Source: Lolium rigidum (taxonomy: Eukaryota; Streptophyta; Magnoliopsida; Poales; Poaceae). From it: 64,000 bases of DNA. The stretch spans positions 276,106,330 through 276,170,329 of the forward strand of contig NC_061510.1 in NCBI RefSeq assembly GCF_022539505.1, written 5' to 3'. Position 1 is the first letter of the stretch, and the number at the start of each line of letters is the position of its first letter. The notes under the pieces were generated by a model that was given only the letters and a program-made list of their open reading frames with translations, did no database searches and had not been told where the DNA came from. Below, piece after piece: positions 33,275 through 45,835 of this stretch. The translations under genes were made by a program, and so were the position numbers.

Positions 33275-36200
33275 TGTAACAACCCAACTTTTTGTGCATT
33301 GGTTTAATCTTTGAAATGCAAAATTTTGGGCCAACAAAAACTTTTACTGTTTCTCAAAGTTGCATGCATATAGTTTATCATGCTCATGCATTGTAGAGAT
33401 TGTGTGTGCATTGCTTGTGAATGTTGTGTTGTGTGTGGATCCTTAAAACCCTAAGCCTACCTATTAATTTTTGGAATCCCTTTTCTTATTAAGGAGAGAT
33501 TAAAATTTTCCATAAACCCTTGAGCATGTGTTTATGCCCACATAAGATCTCCTAAGATCTAGTTCTTCCTAATTTTTCTCCTCCATATCTACTTCTTCTT
33601 TTATCCATTTTCAAATCTGAAACCTTCCAAGCAAGATGAAAATTGACTCATCACCTTGTTCACCAAGATTGGACTTGGATCATTTCTATGTGGCTACTTC
33701 AAAATTTTCGAAATTGAAATGGATGAGAATGACCATGCATGTCATGATCCTTATCTCTCCCTTGATCCTTCTATTCACTATTCCTCCACACCATCTCACA
33801 CCCTAGTGCATGTGATCATGCTCACTTGTGATCTTCCTAGATCCTATTTATTGCAAATTCCACTCCCCCATATCTTTTTATTCTCTTCTCAAATTTGATC
33901 TCTGAAAATTCTCCAAGGTAGCACACCCCTTGACTTATCATATTTATGCTCTGAAACTAACTGGGAGCACATATATGTGGCTCATTCAAAAATCCAAAAT
34001 TGGTGAATAAGTGAGGATGGCCATGCCGGCCATGATCTCTTCCCTCTCTCTTGCTCATTCCCTTCACCCCCTCTCTTCCCCAACACTCACACACGACCGG
34101 GAGGAGCCTCGGCACCCTCCCAAACCCCTGCATTCGACCCCCCTCTCTTTTTTCTTGTCCCTTGGTCACCACCTCGGGAATCAACACAAGATCAAGGAGA
34201 TCTCCTTCCCTCCTCCATCCTTGGCAGCTTCCTGGTGTCCTGCACGACTCCCAGCAGACCCTCTCCATCTCTGACACCGCGTGCACGCCCTCAGATCGCC
34301 ATTCTTCTCCTTACCCGCTTGGAAACCCCCAATGGCCGGTGACCACGTCCGTCTGGCCACGGCCACCTCCCCCGCTCCACCATACCTCTCTGGTGACTAT
34401 AACCATGTCCATCAGACACGCCTAGCCCGACCCAGCCTCGGAGACATGCCCGCGGACCCCGCCCTTGACCCACCGACGCTCCACGGCGACGACCAGCTGC
34501 CTGGTCACCTCGCCGCACGGCTGCTGGCAGGCACCCGTCGCGTCCTTCCCTCTCTGCCTCGCAGCCCGACGAGCGCATCCCTCCAAAACGCGGCACCGCC
34601 TTGCAGGCACGCAGCAGCACCGCCTCGCTTCCCCAATCCCTTGCTGCCGCCCACCGTAAACCGCCTCGCCGCACCGTGTCCACCATGCACCGCGCGGCTC
34701 AGTATAAAGCGCCGCAGCCCTCCTCTATCCAGACCCTCTCGCCACCATAACCCCCTCTCACCTCAAGCTCGTCTCCCCTGAGGAGAGGAGCTCCTCTTCT
34801 CCCTAACCTCCGTGCACGCGCTCGACATCTGCCAGCCGTCGGTGAAGGTTGCCGTCGCGGGACTACCTCGTTTTCCCTCTCCCTTAGCTCTCTGGAAGCT
34901 CCTTTCTCCCCTCTTTCTAACGCACGAACTTTTGTGACCCAGGGTTGCCCGTAGACGACGCCGCGCCGAACAGCGTTTCCGCCGCCGTCGACGACCGCCG
35001 GAAAACCCGTCGCTGTTTCCACCGCCGCGACCACCAGTCGACAGAGCTCGCTCCGCCGCTTCCAAATCGCCACGCCTCGTCGTCATCTGCGCTACGTGGT
35101 GAGCACCCGAGCCCCCGCCGATTCCTAGGGTTCCCTGACGTTCGCCGCGTCGGGAGGAAGAAGGAGCAGCGGTGGCCGTTGGATGAAATCCAACGGCTGC
35201 ATGCGCTCTGGGCACTGGCCCGCACGCCAGCGCGGACGCCACGTCCCCTGCGTTTGAAACGGCCGCTCCCGCGCTGCGGAGCCGTTGATGGGCCAAATCC
35301 GGCGAGCCCAGCAACGCCGGCCCGTTCCCTTTTTCTCTTTTCCTCTAATTAACCTGCCAGTAAATTCCTGTGTAGGTTTCGAAATTCCATAAATTCATAC
35401 AGTAACCAAATTGATTGATTCAAAGTTCTAAATGCTCACAAATGAAATCTCTACCACAAATAATTACCTGCATGTCATTTTGTGCTGTGAATGTGTGCTG
35501 CAAAATATAAACCTAAAAAGTGTCTGATTGTGTAATTTAATTATTGTGTGATATTTATGCAACCTTTCGGCATGAGGTCAATTTGGTTGTGAAGTGTATG
35601 TTAGTAGCTTCATTTTGACACTAGTGTAGCATGCAGGAGCTTCCTGGATTTTAATTGCTTTAGAAAATAAGATCTGTCCGGAGAGGCAGTAGATGATTTT
35701 TAATTCGAAAAATAATAATGATTTTGAAATGAAACCAAGTGCTACTGGTAGATATACCTATAGGGTAATTTTGTGCCAAAGGAAATATTTTTAAGAGTTG
35801 TAGTTTAATTCTAAGGATTTAATTACTGAAACAGTATACCTTTTCAGTATTTGATTTTTATAAAATCATTCACAAATCAGAAAAATACAAATCCAGTGGG
35901 GTTAGCTCACATTTGTTCTTAGCTATCCAGGGGTATACTTTGTTTTGGTAGGAGATGCTCTGGTTAGTGTTGGTTTAAGTTTTGGAGTGCTCTGGTTTCG
36001 TGTTGATTGAATTGTTTGGGACAGAAGGAATTTTATTTGCATATGATTCTTGTGCAGGTGTGTTCTACATGTCAATAGCTTTACTGTAGATATGCTGCAT
36101 GCATTTTTGTGACTTCCAGAAACATTTAGGTCATTTAAATGGTGCATAAGTCAATTCTGGAATTGCAGAAATCATATCTTTTGTTTTAAAAATCATAAAT

Positions 36201-38047
36201 GGGTGAAACCACTTTCAGTAGCTTGCATTTGTCAACCTCTACCTAATGTGATTTTATCAAATTTTTGTGTACATTATTCTGGAGATAGTTTGTTGATTGG
36301 TATGGTGTGTTTCTTTTATTTTGCGACGATAGATTCGAACGCCGCCGGAGAAGAAGGAGGAGGTGACTTTGGGGGATTTGAAGAAGAAGACCAGGGACAC
36401 TTTGCTGAGCAAGGCAAGCCACCTCTTGATGCATCTCTGATCCTATATATATCTTGTTCTTGCATTATTACAAGTTTTACAAAGGTGCATGTCTTCTATT
36501 TATTTTGTCGGTGGTTAGTGCCACCGGGAGTTTTATTATTCCACCCTTAGGGTGCAGCCCTCGTTGGTACCTACTGAACAAATCCCAATTAGTGATATGG
36601 TGCTTATCACCTTGTCATCCTTGTCGCCATTTTTCGAAGAAGAAGTGGACTATAGGTCGGGAGCCCTGGAAAAATGTTTACGAAAATTGTTTTCAAGCAA
36701 AGAAGTATTTGGCAAACCTTGGAAAGGGGTAGCCCTGCCCAAGTGTGAGTTTATGGAAGGAAAGATGTTTACGAAAAGGAGTTTTGTTGGAAGCAAGTGA
36801 AGAAAATTGTTTTCGAAAACCTTTCGTTGACTGAGTACATCACCGGACCCAGCCAGTACAACCACATTACCCTTTAGTGGGACGGGGCGTAGTGTAGTAG
36901 TTTGTCTCGCCTTAGACTGAGTCCTGCAAGTGTAGTGGCAGTCCGACCATGGACGCTTCGACCGGGGTTCTTCCCATGAGAAGGGACGCAACCCATTTGC
37001 CTGTTTAGGTACGCGGGGTACAACTTATGAGCTCCCATTGAAAGATGCCTAAGTGGTTGGATGGCATTCCGGAGGGTCGGGTGTCGGGGACTTTGCAACT
37101 CCTGGGAAAACGGCAGCCCGGACTCTGGTGTTGGGAGGAACAACTCATTAGGCATGTCTTAGGCTAAGGCGAGCAGGCGAAAAACTACGATCGGGTACTG
37201 GTCGTGGCATATGTTATTATGCAGGGATGATGCCCACACGATGAGTATTCGGATCTTGTGGGGAAAGTGTACAACCTCTGCAGAGTGAAAAATCTATTCG
37301 AATAGCCGTGTCCACGGTTATGGACGGGGGAAAGGAAGTGCTGAGTATCAAAAGGAGTTTTGTTTTATAAAAGGTGTTTTATTAAAATATTGGTTCGGGA
37401 AACCGACGCCAGTGGAGCTGGTAGAAAGGTACCTGCGAGGTACGGTGGAAAAATTTGGAAAGGAGTTGGCCATTTGAGATGGCTGAAGTTAAATCGGGTC
37501 ACCCTTACCTATTAGTCTGCAAATAAAAGTGTTTATAAAAGTCTTTCCAACAAAAGTATGAAGATGCTATATTCTCGAGAGGAACCACCTCTCGCTCTTT
37601 GTCGCCTTAGTTAGTGCCTGTTCCTTGCTACTGCCATATTGCATTTCCTTTATTTCTCTCTAAGGTGGTTTGCGAGTACATTCAAAAGTACTCATTGGCA
37701 TTGTTGTCCTGGTTATCTACTTGACCAGAATGTGAAGAAGAGTACTTCGAAGAAGAGGAGTACGACGCCGAAGACGCGAACTAGGACGCTCTCCCAGTCA
37801 GCCGCCTGTAGGGTAAAGGCCTGACTTGGGTTCCACCGCTTTTGGAGTCAAGTTGTTTCCGCTGCTGTTTGGTGAACTACGGCCTTGATGGCCTATGATG
37901 TAAGACTTCGTATTATTTAAATTCGGTACTGTAATGGATGATGAAATCTGGTATCAGTTCGGTTATGTATTCACGATGGAATGATCTTGGGATCGTGAAA
38001 TTGTATGCATAACAGGAGTTCTGGACTGATAAGTCCGGGGCCCCACA
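33275..38047 (+). repeat. 3' LTR of the chromovirus
   Basis: Second LTR copy, ending GGGGCCCCACA before the duplication GGCAA. A TATA-like site AGTATAAAGCG is at 34701-34711. Confidence 0.92.
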
Positions 38048-38341
38048 GGCAATCCTGGCAAGCTTTTTGGGGCACTCATTGGAGAAGTGACCCACAACTC
38101 CACATTCATAGCAGTTGACGGTGGACTTGTCTCTGGGGGCATGGTTGGGTATTGGGATGAGCTGCTCCAGTGATGCTATTCTGACGCGGAGGCGAGCAAT
38201 GAGGTAGTCCTTCTTGGCTTGCTGATGACGAAGTGCCTTGCGCTCCATTGCAAGGATGTTGATGGTGTCAGTCATCTTGGCGTGCTCAATGTGCATCTGG
38301 TTGGCATGGGCACGGGAGTTGTTGCGGGTAGGAGGGGCCAT
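38048..38341 (-). pseudogene. Mini-Gag ORF of the LTR element, 5' part with zinc knuckle
   Basis: Minus-strand ATG at 38341 opens MAPPTRNNSRAHANQMHIEH. A possible coiled-coil stretch (about residues 20-62) and a CCHC knuckle (CYECGVVGHFSNEC, about residues 78-91) follow. The frame breaks at 38048, where the chromovirus inserted, and resumes at 22530. The original product would have been about 146 residues, a Gag with no large capsid-type domain. A zinc knuckle alone could bind RNA but is unlikely to form a particle, so it may assist the Gag of a helper element. The break by a 15.5-kb insertion makes this copy inactive. Confidence 0.75.
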
Positions 38342-38776
38342 CAGAACAATGGGGTAGATCATAAGATAAGAGGGGAATTTCTATGGTTTGTTTTGTTAAA
38401 GTTTTTTTTTTTTAAAAGTTCATAACTTGAAAATTTGAGTAGTGTTGCGGGGGTAAAACCAACAACACTTTTTCATTCATACCAAGCATCACACATTACA
38501 AAACTAACACACCGTTGGTTTGAAGAACCATTCATTCGTTCTACGATACAAGGGGATCCTGATACAAACTCTTGCGTAGGTGTGAGTTCTACTAAAGTGA
38601 TCAAGTGTGCAAAATTTTAGGTAGAATTTCAAGGAAAAGTAGAGCATGGACTTCTCCTTTTGAAAAGATTTCAAGGGTAAGAGTGAGAATAAGTTTTCAT
38701 AAATATTCACTTCATTGGTTTTGAAACTAAGTTTTTCAGACGTCCATTCTAACTAGGGTCTCCTAAGGTCAAACAA

Positions 38777-38791
38777 TGGCTCTAATACCAA
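38777..38791 (-). other. Primer binding site of the mini-Gag element
   Basis: Reverse complement reads TTGGTATTAGAGCCA, the initiator tRNA-Met site with one C-to-T change. It lies 2 nt from the 5' LTR and sets the element on the minus strand. Confidence 0.88.
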
Positions 38792-38793
38792 CT

Positions 38794-41700
38794 TGTCAAC
38801 ACCCGGATTTTTAAGTCCAGATGCCTATTATGCCATACATCGCAATCCCAGGAATATTGTTGTTGCGAGACATAATAGTTGAATATCATAGAGTCATCAT
38901 TTATTACAACACATAATCGTCTTACAAAGGTAGATCACATGATCCAATATTACAAAAGTAGTTGATCTATTGATCAACGAACATCACAAATAGCGGAAGC
39001 GAAGTAGTAGTGGCTATCTAATCCACATGCCAACGCTTGACGTCAGGAGCGGTCCTAGTTGTCGTAGACGTCCTGTTGTCCATCTTCCTCGTACTGTTGT
39101 TCTCCTTCAAAGTCTGGCCATTTGAATAGCCAGGGACAAAGCCATGAGTACTTTAAAGTACTCGCAAACTAATACTAGTGTAAGAACTATCAATTCTAGT
39201 AAGGGGATACTAAGCTCTAGGTTTATTTGTATAAAGCTAGGTTTATTTCATAAACGTTTAGTAAAGATGCTTGAATCACTAGACTAACTCAAGTGGGAAC
39301 ATTAGTGTCATTCCCACCACTCGGTTGTGTTTTAATTCAAATCCACCCTTCACCTTTCAAAATTTAAAACACAAGTCATAAGTCACATTTTTGAAAATGG
39401 TCCGATGACGGAACGAGTATGGCCTTTCCAACCGTCCTTAACCGTGGACGCGGCTATTCGAATAGGTTTACACTCTGCAGAGGTTGTACACTTGTGCCAC
39501 AACTTTTGATTACATCCGTCGGGGTAACCCTGAATAATCGTAACTCAGTACGCGGATCATCAACCATAACCTTTCACTTATATATGCTAGTATGAGCACC
39601 TCTCCCCATGAGCTTGGCCTCCCGGTGAAAACCGCAGATCAACCCGGGAACCGCACGGGGCTTGGGCCGGACATTCACCTCTTCTTTAACGTCGTTTCTT
39701 TTGTGTTGTGGAGGCAGCTTTTGGGCATAACCCCGATGACGCTTGTTTAGAGGGAACCCATACTAAGACACATAAACTTCCGAGTTAAGCCCTACCCATA
39801 ATCAGGTATTGTGGGGGTACTTGTAAATTGGAATGGTATCGCATCCGAACCCAACCATCAGTTTTCGTAAAATTCACCAAGTCATTTTCCGAGTCATATT
39901 CACCTTCAAAATCTTTCAATAGAATGACTCATCATTCCAAGGTTTTCAAAGTCAGTGGTTTTCACAAGTTCCCATCTCTAATAGTCAATTTTAATCTTTA
40001 GCACTAGCAACTAGTCATGAGGGGTGCTAACTAGCTTGTCTTGCTCTAGGCTAACTTTGATGCTCTTGTTTTACTCTATATCTAAACCCGGTGAAATCAT
40101 GAATCAAAGGTAAACTTTGATAAACAAAATTTAGTAAAGCTTGTAAAGTAAAATCTTGGGATAGGAGCATTAAGCATAAAATAAAAATAATGGTGCCTTG
40201 CTCTTGTAGAGCTTTGCACAAGGGAACCTTGCAAGAGTGTTAGCTTGCCTTGGTTGGTGTATGGATCAAAATGTTCCTCCTTCTTCTCCGTAGATGTTCT
40301 CATCGTCCCCTTCCTAGCCTTCGGTACTAGCGTCTATAAACGAATACGAGGATACAATCACCACACAAAATTTGCATGCTAGACTAAACACACCAAAGAT
40401 TCACACAAGCCTATGCTAGCATCACATCTTAGTAGCATGGTGATCTACTTGGTTTTATTTTAAAGGAAAAATAATTTCCTCTCATTATAATTATTTATTA
40501 GTATAACTCTTTAATGCCTTGGAGGAAATAGTTTCCTCTCATTACAATATTAATTAATGTTTCTATTTATTTATTTGGAGAACTAATCTCCTCTCATTAA
40601 ATATTGTTAAGATTTTATTTCCTCAAATACTAAGGTATGAGCACATGTTGACTAAGGTCAACACTTCACACTTATTATTTGAGAAACATGATTTAAATGA
40701 GGGAATACACCTCATACCATTTAATACCAACATAGTAATGATTTAATATCATCAAATAATTCCATATGAGAGTTAATAGACCATGGTCTCTACCTCATGT
40801 AGAATTACTTGAGACAAAGGTTTAAATGAGAGGGATACCTCTCATATGATTTAATAATTAGTTGGAACAATTTAAATGCTACTATGGCAATCATTTAATA
40901 TTCTTAAGTGAGCAAATATGAGACCAAGCAACAAGGGTCATCACATTACTTCATATTACTTGTGAGAATGATTTAAATGAGGTGCTACACCTCATAGATT
41001 TAAATTCCTAAAATTTGAAATAGTTTAAATGAGCTAGTATTGACTACATAGCCAATTTTTGAATCTAGCCCATGATCATGTACAGAACCCATATCATATT
41101 TTTACCTAAACAATTAGAGTTTGTGAAATATGAATTATGAGAGGTGGAATCACCTAAAAATTCAAAAGGGTTGATTTTTAATAATTATTCTAAGTCAGAA
41201 AAGTCTATGTCTTGTTTATTTTTCTACTTTAATTATACAACAGCTATTGGTTTGAATCCAGTGGCATTGGATATATAATTTCACAGGCTTTCCAACCATA
41301 TGAAATTCACTAAAAATGGCCAAGTAGATTTGGAGATATCTGATTTCTAGCAAAGCATCTGATAGCAATTTAAATGAAAAAGAATTAAACAAAAATTGAA
41401 TTCAAACGGGGCGGGAAGAAGTTGGGCCGGCCCAGCTGCTGCCCGGGCCGTGCGTGCATGGCGCATGCACGTCGCCCGCGCGCGGGCGCGCAGATCGTCG
41501 GATGACGATCCGACGGTGCTGGGCCTTCGTCTTCCTCCCGACTGCCGCTAACTTGCGGGGGCTCTAACTTTCACCTCGGAGCTCGGATTGAGGCGTGGTT
41601 TGTTGCGTTGGAAAGGTATTTCCAAGGGCTACAACTTTTCTGTAGGGCTCCGGGGCTATGGTGATGAAATTGTGGGCGGTTTTGAGGGATGCCGCCGGTG

Positions 41701-44022
41701 AGCTTGTGGGCGCCGGTGAGCTGCGAGGAGTGCAAAAGGGAGGCGCTAGGGAGAAGAGAGGGAGGTTGTGAGATGGTGTGGTGCTGTACAGGGCGTGGGG
41801 CGGGTTTATATAGTGTCCAGGGGAGAGGGGCGGGGCATGGCCGGCATGATGGCCATGTCGCCGGGCGCGTGGCTACAGGGTGTTCTGGGCCGAACGGTCA
41901 TGTCTAGGAGGTGCGTGGGGGAGAGAGGAAGCTAGTGGCGCAGTAGGAATCATTGGTTTGCAGTGTGCACGCAGAGAGGTGATGGTGTCCACGGGAGGGT
42001 GATCATGGACAATGGCATGAGCATGGTGGTCGAGTCCTTGCTCTCCTCCACCCAGGACCATGTCTGGAAGGTGCCTAGGGTCCAGGGACTGTAGGTGACA
42101 TGATTAGAGGGAGGGAAAAGGGTCAGGGCATGGGGGTGCATGGTGGTGAGCATGTGAGAGGCATGGTGTGACATGGGCTATGCTATGCTTCTCCTGAGGT
42201 CAACCTTGGCATGGTGGGGGTCGGTGAGGTGAGTGAAGCTTATTTGACAAGGTGAGGGTGACTAGAGATGGAGGAGGACAAGGGTTGGCATGGTGAGGTC
42301 TACATCAATGGCATGGGCTTGGCATGGTCCTCTTTGCATCATTTTCTTGGTCTATGAGTTCTGCAAGCTTGGTTGAGGTGTGATGAGTCTATGTGACATA
42401 GTGCACCAGGTTGGAGAGGGCTAGAGAGTGCACACTTGATTTATTCAAAAAGTGTATGTGGTACATGCAATGAGTGGCAATCATGAGCATGGTGATCATG
42501 GCCAAGGTGGTGTCACTTCATTGAGGTGCTTTCAGAGTACAATGGTGTACTATCAAGGATGGAAAGAGAGGGAGAGAGAAAAAGTGAGAAAGTGATGATT
42601 AAAGTGGTTGTACCTCCATTTGATTCTATGTGTACCTCTTCCTTTTAATGCAATGATCTCTCTTGCACTTACTTTTGATCAAAATTCTGCATGGATGTGT
42701 TCTAAATGATGTTGGGAAACTATGTGTGGCATTGGTTTGAAATTTGGAGAGGTTTTGTGAAAATTCAAAAAGTGGAGGGAATCTAGAATTTGTTTCAAGG
42801 TGGCATCTTGGGTTGACTAAATAGAGCAATGGTCAAAGCTTTGGTCAAAGTGGTCAACACGAAAAATGTTCATCTTGATGAGGTCTTGGATGAGGTGCAA
42901 AGAGTTGTTAGGGTTTGGTTTAAGAATCTCTTAATAGAAGAGCTCAAAGTGGGTAAGATAATATAAAATGGCCAAATGACCATTATCATATATAAGTTGC
43001 ATTTGAATTCTTCTTTGATTTGATTTGGGTTTCTTTGATGCAATTGTGTTTGTTTATCATATATAAGCATTCTACAAGCAAGAGATCAAGCAATGGTGGC
43101 CTTTGGTGAAGATTTGCAAAATTGGTCTTATGTGTATGTGAGTGAAATTGGGATTATCTCACAATTTGATTTCTCTTCATTTGATTTGACTTTTGTTGAC
43201 TCTAATGTGGTTCTTATTAGTTTAGAAACATTTTAAGAGCATTGAAACCAATTCAAATGGTCTTGTTCAAAGATTTGCAAATTTGGCCTTAATACATAAG
43301 AGATGAGGTGTCAAAATTTTACTAAACTTGTAAGTGGTTGATCTTGCTTCACTTGGACATGGGTTAGGGTCCATTTAGTGTTATATTAGGTTTAGAGATG
43401 GTCTCACATCCTTTGGTCAAGGTTTAAAGTCATAGGGCAAAAATTGAGGATTATGGCTATGTGTCACATATGCCTTTATGCATATGTTGCATTTTAGTTT
43501 TAGTTTGACTTGGTTTGACCCAAATGGTGTGGTTGAGTGTTGAAATGGTATATAGGAGTGATCCCACCATTCATAACAAATATTAGGGTCAAGGTTCCCA
43601 AATTCATAAATTTGCATTTTACTCTCATATGCCTCTATGGCATTTTTAGTTTCTTTGTAATTTCTTTGGTTTCACTTTGGATTTGGTTTGATAAGTGCTA
43701 GGTAGAGTGTATGAAGGTTTTCCAAACCTCTAAACAAAGTAGAAAGGTCTAGGGTAAAGATTTGTAAAAATAACCATAGGCACATATGCCTTTTTCCTAT
43801 TTAATTTCCTTTTATTTTATTTTAGCTAGGATGATGAAAAGAGGGGGGGTTTTAGGGTTTAAGGTTATTTCAAACTACTTTAACAAGCAATCATGGCAAT
43901 AGCACAGGAATTAAGCAAGATCACAATGTATCACACTTAATTTAAGAAAAGTTTTTGTTGGTTCCAAAATTTGGGACTAGGGAAATTCATTTGTTTTGTT
44001 TTGAAATTTTTGGGATGTTACA
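38794..44022 (-). repeat. 5' LTR of the mini-Gag element
   Basis: Uninterrupted 5229-bp LTR, the reference for the interrupted copy at 9502-22307. The minus-strand TATA box is at 41805-41812. It contains the hairpin array (about 40465-40995) and the palindrome cluster (about 41455-41520). Short minus-strand ORFs of 60-70 codons recur in both LTRs but show no recognisable domain. Confidence 0.92.
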
Positions 44023-44027
44023 ACGAT

Positions 44028-44309
44028 GCTGGTGTCGTAGGGGTTCTCCGGCGCGTCGTACGGCACTGGTTCGTACGGGTCCCAAGCGACGGGGGCCTGG
44101 ACGGTGGCGGCGGCCGATGCGCCGGCGGCTGATGCGCCGGCTGCTACGTTGGAAGCAGCGACAGGGGCCTGGACGGGGGCAGCGGCCGATGCGCCGGCGG
44201 CTGATGCGCCGGCTGCTACGTTGGAAGCAGCGACAGGGGCCTGGACGGGGGCAGCGGCCGATGCGCCGGCGGCTGATGCGCCGACAATGGGCATCTCATT
44301 CTTCTCCAT
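44028..44309 (-). pseudogene. Zinc-finger-like gene: exon 1 with three 24-residue Ala-Pro repeats
   Basis: The ATG at 44309 has a strong grass context (GGCGATGGAGAAG). The exon encodes MEKNEMPIV, then three 24-residue repeats rich in Ala, Gly and Pro (72-bp period, starting at 44110, 44182 and 44254), then a DPYEPVPYDAPENPYD segment. Codon 94 ends at 44028. Across the ACGAT target duplication the frame continues at 9501 with IVDDEPE and reaches a GTAACC donor, for a total of 101 codons in phase 0. The exact frame match on both sides shows that the 34.5-kb block split this exon. The repeat region is probably disordered. Confidence 0.6.
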
Positions 44310-44500
44310 CGCCGGCGGTTTTCTTCGGGGTTTTTTCTTCGGTTGTGGAGAAGATGATGGGACAGGAGAGGCGGTTGCAGTGAGAACGTGCGTCGAGGGA
44401 GAGGAAAAGGGCTCTATAAAGACGAAGGTGGCGTGTACCGCAACACGCGTCCGCTATGCACGGCTGCAGCGTGCACCGCGACACGAGTCTAACCCTGGGA
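44310..44500 (-). promoter_or_regulatory. Likely 5' leader and promoter region of the split gene
   Basis: Minus-strand reading gives a CT-rich leader (CCTCTCCTGTCCCATCATC) before the ATG and a weak TATA-like CTTTATAGAG near 44412-44421. This is typical of a grass gene start but unproven. Confidence 0.35.
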
Positions 44501-45010
44501 CGTTTGGTGTACTCAATTATAACCTCGGGCCTTTTACAGAAATTTTATCTGTACTCAGTTTTCCCCTCGAGTACTTAGACTGGCAAGTGCAATATACTCA
44601 GTTTTACCCTCAAGTAGCTAGTCAACAGAGAGTCAACAAATGAGATTAACATATCTAATTGAGGCATTTCATGCGCAAAAAAATTCAAAAAAATAAAAAC
44701 ATAGTGGCACCTACTCATGGAGTCTTCCCACGCAACCTGCCACCAAGAAAACCTTAACAAACATATATAAATCAAGTTTTACCACAAATTGCCACTTCTC
44801 AGAATCACTAGTGTAGCTATGAAGATGCATGGTTTTCCACTCAAACCCCTTTGCAAAACATCTTCCCCAAAAACATAGTTTGTCTAAATGATGCCATAAT
44901 TGTCACACTCATGTATATTTGAATTGTAAATAATTTGATGTAGCCCAATATGAATTATATTGTACAAAACACGCATTTTTCATTTTGTAATTCTTTTTGT
45001 TTGAATCCCT
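44501..45010. other. Region with Mutator-end-like motifs, no gene
   Basis: TACTCAGTTTTCCCCTC at 44550 and TACTCAGTTTTACCCTCAAGT near 44592 match the internal motif of the MULE ends at 14531 and 22096. The rest is AT-rich with no ORF. The motifs suggest one or more decayed MULE ends next to the split gene, so that gene might have been MULE cargo. Confidence 0.4.
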
Positions 45011-45250
45011 TAATCTATTTACTATTTATGTGCCCTTGGATTGTTAGTACTACTCAGTTTTGCCCTCAAGTTCTGTCACAAATGCTCTCAGAAGCCCAAA
45101 CTTATCCTGATTGGTTGAGCCGTTGTCACACGGATCGACTCCACGAACCGTTGATCAACCGATCTAACGGGCGTATACCCCTCCCTGTCTCTTCGTGGCC
45201 ACCCCTCTCTCTCTCTTCGTGGCCACCCCTCTCTCTCTCTGTCGGTGGAT

Positions 45251-45835
45251 GCATTATTGTCACCCCTCTAACAATTATCAACTATCTTTCGCTTTCCTTT
45301 TTCTTTTAGGGGATAAAGTTTTGGCATATAGTTTTAGTAATTTGAAACGGCCCAAAAGTGGTATAATTTTGGTATAAACATGAGGCATACATATTTGCGG
45401 ATTTCGGTGAATGCATTATTTTCACCCCTCTAACAATTATCAACTATCTTTCGCTTTCCTTTTTCTTTTAGGGGATATAGTTTTGGCATATAGTTTCGGT
45501 AATTTGAAATGGCCCAAAAGTGGTATAATTTCGGTATAAACATGAGGCATACATATTTGCGGATTTTGGTGAATGCATTATTGTCACCCCTCTAACAATT
45601 ATCAACTATCTTTCGCTTTCCTGTTTCTTTTAGGGGATATAGTTTTGGCATATTGTTTCGGTAATTTGAAACGGCCCAAAAGTGGTTTAATTTCGGTATA
45701 AACATGAGCATACATATTTGCGGATTTCGGTGAATGCATTATTGTCACCCCTCTAACAATTATCAACTATCTTTCGCTTTCCTTTTTCTTTTAGGGGATA
45801 TAGTTTTGGCATATAGTTTCGGTAATTTGAAACGG
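45251..45835. repeat. 162-bp tandem repeat, about 3.6 copies
   Basis: The unit start GCATTATTxTCACCCCTCTAAC recurs at 45251, 45413, 45574 and 45736. The last copy breaks off near 45835. No ORF or known satellite is recognised. Confidence 0.9.

Larger units (their letters stand above)
22536..38047 (+). mobile_element. Ty3/gypsy chromovirus (Tekay/Del-like), near complete
   Basis: LTRs at 22536-27312 (4777 bp) and 33275-38047 (4773 bp) begin TGTAACAACCC and end GGGGCCCCACA. The duplication GGCAA lies at 22531-22535 and 38048-38052. The primer site is at 27317-27330 and the polypurine tract at 33259-33274. Internal genes in order are an extra upstream ORF, gag, protease, reverse transcriptase, RNase H, integrase and a chromodomain-like tail, which is the Ty3/gypsy order. 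At least five single-base shifts interrupt gag-pol. It inserted into the mini-Gag ORF of the surrounding element and is therefore younger than it. The Tekay/Del assignment rests on the tail motif and overall layout from memory. Confidence 0.93.
9502..44022 (-). mobile_element. Non-autonomous LTR element with mini-Gag, carrying two nested insertions
   Basis: LTR ends TGTCAACACC (9502) and GGGATGTTACA (44022) are flanked by the 5-bp duplication ACGAT at 9497-9501 and 44023-44027. The primer site lies in reverse complement just left of the right LTR (38777-38791), and the polypurine tract in reverse complement just right of the left LTR (22308-22325). The element is therefore on the minus strand: its 5' LTR is 38794-44022 and its 3' LTR is 9502-22307. 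Removing the nested Mutator element and chromovirus leaves 5.23-kb LTRs and an internal region of roughly 1 kb. That region encodes only a short zinc-knuckle protein, so replication needs help in trans. The insertion split exon 1 of a gene (8674-9501 and 44028-44309). Confidence 0.92.

Noticed and set aside
43955..44643. Plus-strand ORFs of 142 and 179 codons over the Ala-Pro repeat exon
   Set aside because: They run across the LTR boundary or read the 72-bp repeat from the other strand. The minus-strand reading has the better ATG context, splice donor and frame continuity.
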